A stretch of DNA of 16,847 nucleotides from positions 1-16,847 of the forward strand of contig CAMDMH010000005.1 of assembly GCA_945901835.1 (NCBI GenBank), given 5' to 3'. Below the pieces are notes generated by a model. The model saw nothing but the letters and a program-made list of their open reading frames with translations, did no database searches and had not been told where the DNA came from. A program made the position numbers and the translations under genes. Origin of the DNA: Devosia equisanguinis (GTDB lineage: Bacteria; Pseudomonadota; Alphaproteobacteria; Rhizobiales; Hyphomicrobiaceae). Within the stretch, counting starts at the first letter, position 1; every line of letters starts with the position of its first letter. Below are positions 6,944-13,604 of this stretch, piece after piece.

Positions 6944-6961
6944 ACTGGGCGCACCCGCCGA

Positions 6962-7987
6962 TCATCGCCGCGCGACCATTGCGGCAAGCTCCAGCATCAT
7001 CCGCTCGGCCAGCGTCGATTCGAGTTGGCTCGCCAGCCGCGCATCCTTCGCTGTCCGCGAGATCACTGCGATCGCCCGGTCGAGCCGCGCCGCATCCCAG
7101 GCTCGGATCTGCGCTTCGATCACGCCGCGCGTCTTGAAATGCAGCGGCGGCCTCATGCTCCGCGCTGCATCGTCGAACGAGCGGCCCATTTCCAGCGCCG
7201 CGCGCAGCCGGTGCAGCCGCTGAAAGTGCCGCAACGTCATCACGATGATGCCTTGCGGACTTTCACCGGACGCCACGGCGCGATCGAGTTCCATGATCGC
7301 CTTGCGCCCGTTGCCGCCGCTGACCGCCATCAGCACCGCGTCGATCGCCATCTCGGACGCATCACCGACGATGGCCTCGACGTCCTCGACGTTGATCTTC
7401 CCCGTGCCGTGCGCGTAAAGCAGCAGCTTGTCGATCTCCGCCCGCGACAAAGCGCGGTCTGCGCCGAGCCGGCTTGCGAGAAGCTGACGCGCGTCCGGCG
7501 CGATCTCCATCTTGGCTGCCGCCATGGCGTCCTTGATGACGGTGTCGAGGTCGCGCGACTCGTCCGGATAACAGGGCACGGCGAGCGCGATGCTCGAACC
7601 CTCGAACAGCTTGAGTATGGCGTCCTCGCGCCTCAGGCCGCCGGCCTCGACGACCAGCATTCCGGTCATGACGCCGGGCTCCAGCAGCGGCTTCAATAGT
7701 TGGGTGTTGATCTTGCGGGAAGTGCTCGTCCGGATCACCCGCGCGCCACCGAACATCGAGACGGTGCGCAGCTCCGTATGAAGTCGGTCCGCATCACCGT
7801 CGAGGTCGCTGTCCTCGATGCGCAGAACCTCGCCTGGCGGTTTGGAGCGTTGGGCGAGGGTGTTGGCGGCCGCTCGCGCACGTTCTGAAACGAGGCCGGC
7901 GTCGTCGCCGTAGAAAAGAACGGCCACGATTCGCGGCTCCAGCGCCTTCAAGAAAGAGGCGGCTTGCGCGCCTTTCACGGCAACCAT
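6962..7987 (-). CDS. holA: DNA polymerase III subunit delta (HolA)
   Basis: Delta is the clamp-opening subunit of the replicative clamp loader. The 341-aa product matches the family in length and layout. An N-terminal ATPase-like domain without a functional Walker A begins with AVLFYGDDAGLVSERA (23-38), and a conserved RTVSMFGGARVIR block follows at 74-86. The middle carries DRALSRAEIDKLLLY with the delta-typical pattern of Ser-Arg-Ala-Glu-Ile-Asp-Lys-Leu. The C-terminal helical collar domain has MTLRHFQRLHRLRA. The ATG at 7985-7987 has GAGGA seven bases upstream. It is the last gene of leuS-lptE-holA, an order common in alphaproteobacteria; 153 bp separate it from lptE. Confidence 0.93.
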   Translation of the reverse strand: MVAVKGAQAASFLKALEPRIVAVLFYGDDAGLVSERARAAANTLAQRSKPPGEVLRIEDSDLDGDADRLHTELRTVSMFGGARVIRTSTSRKINTQLLKPLLEPGVMTGMLVVEAGGLRREDAILKLFEGSSIALAVPCYPDESRDLDTVIKDAMAAAKMEIAPDARQLLASRLGADRALSRAEIDKLLLYAHGTGKINVEDVEAIVGDASEMAIDAVLMAVSGGNGRKAIMELDRAVASGESPQGIIVMTLRHFQRLHRLRAALEMGRSFDDAARSMRPPLHFKTRGVIEAQIRAWDAARLDRAIAVISRTAKDARLASQLESTLAERMMLELAAMVARR

Positions 7988-7994
7988 GGCAAGG

Positions 7995-7999
7995 TCCTC
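7995..7999 (-). promoter_or_regulatory. Shine-Dalgarno of holA
   Basis: The minus strand reads GAGGA, seven bases before the ATG at 7987. It fixes the start against the 31-codon upstream extension of the open frame. Confidence 0.7.
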
Positions 8000-8140
8000 G
8001 CGTCGGAAGCCGATCAAGCGGCAGATTCTGGACCGGAGGTTGGGTCGAGCACTGCGAGGCCTAACATGGTTATGACGCATGAACCATTGGGCCGCGGTCC
8101 GCAGACGGAGCGGGCCTTGAGCCGGGCCAGGCGGAACGCT

Positions 8141-8737
8141 CTAGGCGGGCTGGCTGCCGAGGAAACCCGCGAGCCGCGCGCTGAGATCCGTGGCGATCGT
8201 CTTTGCTGCACGATCCTGCGCTTCGTCCGCGGCCCTCACGTTGGAGAACACGTTGGTGAATCGCTCGGAATTGGCTCGGCTCTGGCTGTAGCCGGTGACC
8301 AGCACCTTCTTGGTCTCGATGTCGATCAGCTGGAAGCGAGCATCGATCTGGTAGATCATGCCGGCCGAAGTGCCATTTAGGAGAACGAGTGTCGTAGTCG
8401 TCGTTTCCTTGATTGCGATTTCCATGCGGAATCGCGCCGTCGAAGGCGGACTGCCGTTGTAATCGCCGCCATAAGCCTTGAACAGCAGCTCGTTGCGGAT
8501 GCGCTGACCGTTACGTCCGGGAATCGGCGTGAACTCGACCTGAGCCATTTTCGCGTTGGCATTGGCGCCGAGCGTGCCGTAGAGCGGCCGGAACCCGCTA
8601 CCGTCTGCGCAACCTGCCAAGCTGGCCGCCACTCCGAGACCGACCGCACGCAACAGCGAGCGGCGGGAAATCCCGCTGTCACTGGCCCGTGTGCCGGGCC
8701 GCTTGCCGGCCGTATTGGACGCCTCAGACGACGACAT
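8141..8737 (-). CDS. lptE: LptE, outer-membrane LPS-assembly lipoprotein
   Basis: LptE plugs the LptD barrel and helps insert lipopolysaccharide into the outer membrane. The 198-aa product has a hydrophobic N-terminal segment (31-42) and lipobox LAGC with lipidated Cys43. The GFRPLYG block (48-54), typical of alphaproteobacterial LptE, follows shortly after. The C-terminal part (DEAQDRAAKTIATDLSARL) fits the closing helix. Before the hydrophobic segment lies SRRSLLR (24-30), close to a twin-arginine motif, after an unusually long polar N-terminus. The start overlaps the end of leuS by 14 bp, so translation is probably coupled. Sequence conservation in LptE is low, and the operon position supports the call. 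Confidence 0.9.
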   Translation of the reverse strand: MSSSEASNTAGKRPGTRASDSGISRRSLLRAVGLGVAASLAGCADGSGFRPLYGTLGANANAKMAQVEFTPIPGRNGQRIRNELLFKAYGGDYNGSPPSTARFRMEIAIKETTTTTLVLLNGTSAGMIYQIDARFQLIDIETKKVLVTGYSQSRANSERFTNVFSNVRAADEAQDRAAKTIATDLSARLAGFLGSQPA

Positions 8738-11354
8738 TAACGATCCTCTGCGGGACGACGATCACCTTTCGGGCCGGCTTGCCTTCCATCGCCCGGATCA
8801 CCGCCTCCAGCTTCAGCGCTGCAGCTTCGATCTCGGATGTCGTGGCAGTCCTGGATATCGTCAGCTCATCCCTTCGCTTGCCATTTACCTGTACGGCAAC
8901 GGTGATCGTATCGTCAACGAGCAGAGCCGGATCTGCGTCCGGCCAAGGCTGTTCCGCAGCGAGGGTGTTGTATCCAAGCCTCGCCCAGCAGTCCTCGGCC
9001 AGATGCGGCATCATCGGTCCGATCATCTGAGTGAGCAATTCTGCGGCCTCCCGCAGCGCCCACGCCATGCCGGGCTCGCCGGGTTTGGCTACCGCCGATT
9101 GCAGCGCCGACGTGAACTCATAGACCTGGGCGACGGCGACGTTGAACCGTAGCGCTTCGATCTGCGCCGCAACCTTGACGAGTGCCTTGTGGCCGGCACG
9201 CCGCAACTCCAGCGCCGCGGGCCCGAAGTCGTTGGGCTTGGCCGAGGACTTCGCCGCCGCGACCTCGGCAACCTCGTTGATGATCCGCCACACCCTCTGG
9301 ATGTGCCGGCCAGCGCCTGTCATGCCGGCGTCGGTCCAGATCACGTCGCGCTCTGGCGGGCTGTCCGAAAGCATGAACCAGCGGGCGCAGTCTGCGCCAT
9401 GGCTGGAGATGATGTCGTCGGGGTCGACGAGATTGCTCTTGGACTTCGACATCTTTTCGATCGCGCCGATCACGACCGGCGCGCCGCTCTCGGCCTCGAA
9501 CGCCTTCCGTCCGCCTGCTCCGTCGTCCTCGAAACGCACGTCACCCGGCAGCAGCCACTTGCCCGCCGCCGACTGATAGGTCTCGTGCACGACCATGCCT
9601 TGCGTGAACAGACCCGCGAACGGCTCTTTCACGCTGAGATGCCCTGTTTCGACCATCGCCCGCGAGAAGAACCGCGAATAGAGCAGGTGCAGGATCGCGT
9701 GCTCGATACCGCCGATATACTGGTCGACGGGAAGCCAATACTTCGCCGCCGCGGCATCGACCGGGATGTTTTCGCGCGGTGAGCAGAACCGGGCGAAGTA
9801 CCACGAGCTGTCGACGAACGTGTCCATCGTGTCCGTCTCGCGCGTCGCCGGCTTCGAACACTTCGGGCATGCCACATGCTTCCACGTCGGATGCCGGTTG
9901 AGCGGATTGCCCGGCATGTCGAACGTCACGTCCTCCGGCAGCTTGACCGGCAGATCGGCTACCGGCACCGGCACGACGCCGCAGCTGTCGCAGTGAATGA
10001 TCGGGATCGGACAGCCCCAATAGCGCTGCCGGGAGATGCCCCAATCGCGCAGGCGGTACATCACCTGACGTTTGCCTTTACCCAGCTTTTCCAATCGCTT
10101 GGCGATCTCGGCCTTCGCGTCTTCGATCGACTTGCCGTCGAGATACTGCGAGTTTGCGAGCCGGCCGGGCCCATCGTAGGCCTCCCCTGCGAGCTCGAAC
10201 GATGCCGGATCCTGGTCGGCCGGTACGACCACCGGGGTGATCGTCAGCCCGTATTTGGTCGCGAACTCGAAGTCGCGCTGGTCATGCGCCGGACAGCCGA
10301 AGATCGCGCCGGTACCGTAGCCCATCAGCACGAAATTCGCGACGAACACCTTGAGCTTGCGGTCCGGGATCAGCGGGTGCGTGGCGACGATCCCCGTGTC
10401 GAAGCCCTTCTTTTCGGCTTTCGCGAGATCTTCCTCGGACGTGCCGACCCGCGCGCATTCCTCGATGAAAGCCTGCAGCTTCGGATCGCCCTTCGCCAAC
10501 TCGAGCGTCAGCGGATGCCCCGGCGAGAGCGCACAGAAGCTGCCGCCGAAGATCGTGTCGGCACGCGTCGTGAACACTTCCAGCTCGGACCAATTAGCCC
10601 CCGGTAACGCCGCACCTTCGAGCGCGTAACGCATCGACAGCCCTTCCGAGCGGCCGATCCATTTGCCCTGCATAAGGCGCACCTTTTCCGGCCACCGCTC
10701 GAGCGTATCGAGCGCCGATAGAAGTTCGTCCGCATAGCGCGTGATGCGGAAGTACCAGACCGGCATTTCGCGCTGCTCGACCAGAGCGCCGGAGCGCCAG
10801 CCGCGGCCGTCGATCACCTGCTCGTTGGCGAGCACCGTCTGGTCGACCGGATCCCAGTTGACCTTGCCGACACCGCGATAAGCCAGGTCCTTCCCCAGCA
10901 TATCGAGGAAGATCTTCTGTTGCTGGTGATAGTATTCGACGTCGCACGTCGCGATTTCGCGCGACCAGTCGAGCGACAGTCCCATGCTCTTGAGCTGGGC
11001 CTTCATCGCCGCGATGTTCTGATAGGTCCAGGCGGCGGGATGCGTTTTGCGCGCCATCGCGGCGTTCTCGGCCGGCATGCCGAAAGCGTCCCAGCCCATT
11101 GGATGGAGCACGTTGAAGCCGCGCGTCCGCTTGTATCGCGCGAACACGTCGCCCATCGTGTAGTTGCGCACGTGGCCCATATGGATGCGCCCCGACGGAT
11201 ACGGGAACATCTCCAACACATAGCATTTCGGCCGCGTATCGGTGTTGTAGGCCTTGAAAATACTGGCATTTTCCCATGCCAGCTGCCAGCGCCGCTCGGC
11301 CACGGGCGCATTGTATCGTTCGATCGTCTTTTCGGCGGGCTTATCGGTGGACAT
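8724..11354 (-). CDS. leuS: Leucine-tRNA ligase
   Basis: This class I synthetase charges tRNA-Leu. The full-length 876-aa product carries the HIGH-type motif HMGH (58-61) in YPSGRIHMGHVRNYTMGD. The CP1 editing domain includes the threonine-rich TTRADTIFG (262-270) and YGTGAIFGCPAHDQRD (346-361). Two CxxC pairs, Cys455/Cys458 and Cys496/Cys499, suggest a zinc-binding insertion. Further markers are DTFVDSSWYF (511-520) and KMSKS (634-638, within EKMSKSKSNLVDP). The tRNA-binding C-terminal domain ends in VPQRIVNVVV. The ATG at 11352-11354 fits the family N-terminus but has no obvious ribosome site. It heads leuS-lptE-holA and diverges from fic. Confidence 0.98.
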   Translation of the reverse strand: MSTDKPAEKTIERYNAPVAERRWQLAWENASIFKAYNTDTRPKCYVLEMFPYPSGRIHMGHVRNYTMGDVFARYKRTRGFNVLHPMGWDAFGMPAENAAMARKTHPAAWTYQNIAAMKAQLKSMGLSLDWSREIATCDVEYYHQQQKIFLDMLGKDLAYRGVGKVNWDPVDQTVLANEQVIDGRGWRSGALVEQREMPVWYFRITRYADELLSALDTLERWPEKVRLMQGKWIGRSEGLSMRYALEGAALPGANWSELEVFTTRADTIFGGSFCALSPGHPLTLELAKGDPKLQAFIEECARVGTSEEDLAKAEKKGFDTGIVATHPLIPDRKLKVFVANFVLMGYGTGAIFGCPAHDQRDFEFATKYGLTITPVVVPADQDPASFELAGEAYDGPGRLANSQYLDGKSIEDAKAEIAKRLEKLGKGKRQVMYRLRDWGISRQRYWGCPIPIIHCDSCGVVPVPVADLPVKLPEDVTFDMPGNPLNRHPTWKHVACPKCSKPATRETDTMDTFVDSSWYFARFCSPRENIPVDAAAAKYWLPVDQYIGGIEHAILHLLYSRFFSRAMVETGHLSVKEPFAGLFTQGMVVHETYQSAAGKWLLPGDVRFEDDGAGGRKAFEAESGAPVVIGAIEKMSKSKSNLVDPDDIISSHGADCARWFMLSDSPPERDVIWTDAGMTGAGRHIQRVWRIINEVAEVAAAKSSAKPNDFGPAALELRRAGHKALVKVAAQIEALRFNVAVAQVYEFTSALQSAVAKPGEPGMAWALREAAELLTQMIGPMMPHLAEDCWARLGYNTLAAEQPWPDADPALLVDDTITVAVQVNGKRRDELTISRTATTSEIEAAALKLEAVIRAMEGKPARKVIVVPQRIVNVVV

Positions 11355-11475
11355 GAGCGTTTGCGACGTCTTGCTGTAGGATTTTTACGGTTCCAGGCCG
11401 CTATTGGGCCCGGATGCGCGGCGCGGTCAAGGCTGGGCGCGAGGCGTGTGTCGGGCTACGCGCAGTGCAGCGTCA

Positions 11476-11502
11476 TGTTCACGACTTGGCAGTTCTTGAA
11501 CA
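11476..11502. promoter_or_regulatory. Operator-like dyad A
   Basis: TGTTCA (11476-11481) and TGAACA (11497-11502) form a perfect 6-bp inverted repeat with a 15-bp spacer. The half-sites are 21 bp apart, two helical turns, which fits a dimer reading one DNA face. It is the leuS-proximal member of a three-site array. Confidence 0.55.
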
Positions 11503-11547
11503 CATGATATTGGACGAGTCGATGCGATGGACATATCGAGACTCATA

Positions 11548-11574
11548 TGTTCATGTATCGAAATATTTTGAACA
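11548..11574. promoter_or_regulatory. Operator-like dyad B
   Basis: TGTTCA (11548-11553) and TGAACA (11569-11574) have the same 15-bp spacer as dyad A. The arms extend to a perfect 9 bp, ATATGTTCA (11545-11553) and TGAACATAT (11569-11577), making this the best copy. It begins exactly 72 bp after dyad A. Confidence 0.65.
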
Positions 11575-11619
11575 TATTCTGGCGGAAATGTCTACCGCTT
11601 GAACACTTGTCTCCTTATA

Positions 11620-11646
11620 TGTGCACGAAATGGCCGTTCGTGAATA
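11620..11646. promoter_or_regulatory. Operator-like dyad C (degenerate)
   Basis: TGTGCA (11620-11625) and TGAATA (11641-11646) each match the half-site at five of six bases, again with a 15-bp spacer and again 72 bp after the previous dyad. The flanks keep ATATGTGCA and TGAATATAT. It ends 15 bp before the fic ATG, so a bound protein would cover the ribosome-site region. Confidence 0.5.
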
Positions 11647-11661
11647 TATGCGGGGCTCGTC

Positions 11662-12786
11662 ATGCCAAGTCCGGATCTCGAGAAGCCCTACAACGACCTG
11701 CCGCGTCTGCCGCCCGCTCGAGACATCGAAACCAAGGCGGTGCTCAAGCGCTGTATCCAGGCGCGTGCAGCGCTGGCGGAACTCCGGCTAGCGGGAAAGC
11801 TGCTGCCCGATGCGTCCGTCTTGATCAATACGATCCCGCTTCTGGAAGCCAAGGACAGCACCGAGATCGAGAACATCGTCACGACCAACGATGCCTTGTT
11901 TCGTGAAGCGAGCCACGCAACCGACACCGCCGACCCGGCCACGAAGGAAGCTTTGCGCTACCGCGCGGCGCTCTACAGCGGCTTCCAGGGGCTCGAGACG
12001 AGGCCGCTTTCGGCACGCACGGCGATCGAGGTGTGCAGCATCGTCAAGGGCGTCGACATGGATTTTCGTAAGCTGCCCGGAACGCAACTCAAGAACAGCT
12101 ACACCGGCGAGATCATTCATACGCCGCCGGAGGGGGGCGACCAGCTCAGGGAGTTGCTCTCCGACTGGGAGCGATACCTGCACGCGAGCGATGATGTCGA
12201 CCCTCTGATCCGAATGGCCGTCCTGCATTACCAGTTCGAGGCTATTCACCCTTTCCTCGACGGCAATGGCCGAACGGGGAGAATTCTGAACATCTTGATT
12301 CTGGTTCAGGCTGGTCTGCTCGACACGCCCACACTCTACCTCAGCCGCCACATCCTCCGAACACGAGCCGACTACTATCGTCTGCTGCAGATGGTGACGC
12401 GCGAAGGTGCCTGGGAGCCTTGGATTCTGTACATGCTGACCGCGGTCGAGACAACCGCTGTATGGACCAATCTGCGGATCCGAGCCATCCGTGATCTGAT
12501 GGAGCATACGGCTGCCCACATCAAGCAGGCTGCGCCAAGTCTCTACTCGCACGAACTGGTACTGTGCATATTTGCGCAGCCTTACGCACGGATCGGCAAT
12601 TTGATCGAGCGGGGCATTGCCAAGCGTGTCTCGGCATCGCGATATCTGAAGCAACTTGCGGAGATCGGCGTGCTGGTCGAGCAGAAGGTCGGCCGCGACA
12701 AACTGTTCATTCACGCCAAATACATGGATCTCCTCGCGCGCGACGACCATGCATTCGAGCCTTATCCGAAACCGGCCACCACATGA
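11662..12786 (+). CDS. Fic family protein, class II AMP-transferase with C-terminal winged helix
   Basis: Fic enzymes move AMP from ATP to target-protein hydroxyls. The 374-aa product has the full active-site motif HPFLDGNGRTGR (196-207) with catalytic His196 and metal-binding Asp200. The N-terminal domain carries the inhibitory-helix motif Ser66-xxx-Glu70-Asn71 (DSTEIEN), which fits the class II pattern [S/T]xxxE[G/N], so the enzyme should be self-inhibited through Glu70. The flap LKNSYTGEIIHTPPEG (143-158) precedes the Fic core. Residues about 295-358 resemble a winged-helix domain, as in the Shewanella SoFic type (about the same length). The ATG at 11662 has GCGGGG eight bases upstream. 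It overlaps yggS by ATGA. Target proteins are unknown; the AT-rich upstream DNA suggests acquisition. Confidence 0.92.
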   Translation: MPSPDLEKPYNDLPRLPPARDIETKAVLKRCIQARAALAELRLAGKLLPDASVLINTIPLLEAKDSTEIENIVTTNDALFREASHATDTADPATKEALRYRAALYSGFQGLETRPLSARTAIEVCSIVKGVDMDFRKLPGTQLKNSYTGEIIHTPPEGGDQLRELLSDWERYLHASDDVDPLIRMAVLHYQFEAIHPFLDGNGRTGRILNILILVQAGLLDTPTLYLSRHILRTRADYYRLLQMVTREGAWEPWILYMLTAVETTAVWTNLRIRAIRDLMEHTAAHIKQAAPSLYSHELVLCIFAQPYARIGNLIERGIAKRVSASRYLKQLAEIGVLVEQKVGRDKLFIHAKYMDLLARDDHAFEPYPKPATT

Positions 12787-13451
12787 CCACGTCCCTCTCC
12801 CACCCCCTCGAAGCCGTCCGGACCCGCATCGACGCGGCGGCCCGAGAGGTCGGTCGCGATCCCACCACCGTCACGCTCGTCGCGGTATCCAAGACCTTCG
12901 AGCCTCCCGACATCGTACCCGTGCTCGAGGCGGGGCAGCGCGTGTTCGGCGAGAACCGCTCGCAGGAGGCGAAGTCGAAGTGGCCCGCGCTGCGCGAACG
13001 CTTCGCCGGCGTGGAGCTGCATCTGATCGGCCCATTGCAGTCCAACAAGGCCCGCGAAGCCGTCGCTCTGTTCGACTGCATCCACACGATCGACCGGCCC
13101 AAGATCGCGCGCGCGGTCGCCGAAGAAATGAACCGCCAGCAGCGCCAGCTGAAGCTGTTCATCGAGGTCAACACCGGCGAGGAGGCGCAGAAGGCGGGTG
13201 TAACCCCGGCCGAGCTGCCGGCCCTTGTCGCCCTCTGCCGGGACGAGTTGAAGATCGAGATCGCGGGCCTCATGTGCATACCCCCGCACGAGGAGGAGCC
13301 GGCTGTGCACTTCGCCCTTCTCGCCAAGCTCGCTCGCGAGCAAGGTCTCAACGCCCTGAGCATGGGCATGAGCGCCGATTTCGAAACCGCCATCCAGTTC
13401 GGCGCGACCCATGTCCGCGTCGGCAGCGCCATCTTCGGGGCACGAGGCTGA
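12783..13451 (+). CDS. yggS: YggS/PLPBP family pyridoxal phosphate homeostasis protein
   Basis: This is a non-catalytic PLP-binding TIM-barrel protein that keeps vitamin B6 and amino-acid pools balanced. The 222-aa product shows VAVSKTFE (33-40) with the PLP-binding Lys37, FGENRSQEAKSKW, HLIGPLQSNK (the tract that follows strand 3), and the phosphate-binding end SMGMSADFETAIQFGAT with VRVGSAIFG. The length matches the family (about 220-235). The start ATG at 12783 overlaps the fic stop as ATGA, so it is probably translated by re-initiation after fic. No separate ribosome site is evident before it. It is otherwise a housekeeping gene; in relatives I recall it lying next to leuS. Confidence 0.94.
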   Translation: MTTSLSHPLEAVRTRIDAAAREVGRDPTTVTLVAVSKTFEPPDIVPVLEAGQRVFGENRSQEAKSKWPALRERFAGVELHLIGPLQSNKAREAVALFDCIHTIDRPKIARAVAEEMNRQQRQLKLFIEVNTGEEAQKAGVTPAELPALVALCRDELKIEIAGLMCIPPHEEEPAVHFALLAKLAREQGLNALSMGMSADFETAIQFGATHVRVGSAIFGARG

Positions 13452-13604
13452 CCAAACGCCGCATTATCGGCCAGCAGTTTCCGGTTCACATTCGTCACAT
13501 GGTGCTACTATCAGGCACTGGTGTGACGTGGGCGGACGATTTTTGCATGCGCGCGGGGCGGCTGCATTCCCTCGGAGCGCCCCTCGAATTCCCGGGTTCG
13601 TCGT

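Larger units (their letters stand above)
6663..6961. other. 299-bp convergent gap with two dyads, no gene
   Basis: This gap separates the 3' ends of the coiled-coil gene (plus) and holA (minus). The first part (6663-6828) shows nothing recognisable. The second part holds the two inverted repeats listed separately. I see no coding sequence or RNA gene. Confidence 0.7.
11355..11661. other. Divergent leuS-fic gap, partly AT-rich
   Basis: This is a 307-bp gap. The leuS-proximal part (to about 11470) is GC-rich like the flanks. From about 11500 to 11650 the composition turns clearly AT-rich, with runs such as ATATTTTGAACATAT, and holds three spaced dyads. No convincing gene is present. A sigma70 promoter for fic could not be fixed; the possible pairs are poor. 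Confidence 0.65.

Noticed and set aside
8037..8049. AGGTTGGGTCGAG in the lptE-holA gap as a second copy of the 1125-1223 element
   Set aside because: Only one arm matches and no GACCCAACC partner is nearby, so it is too short to call a copy.
11414..11602. 62-codon plus-strand frame in the leuS-fic gap, as a possible antitoxin for Fic
   Set aside because: It has no ribosome site and crosses two phased dyads and a sharp composition change. The Fic protein carries its own inhibitory helix, so no antitoxin is needed.
11788..12750. 320-codon minus-strand frame over fic
   Set aside because: It is a shadow of fic, which has the complete Fic motif and inhibitory helix; the antisense product has no recognisable domain.
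13485..13511. TTCACA and TACTAT as a promoter for the monooxygenase gene
   Set aside because: The spacer is 15 bp and the -35 match is poor; a chance match cannot be excluded.
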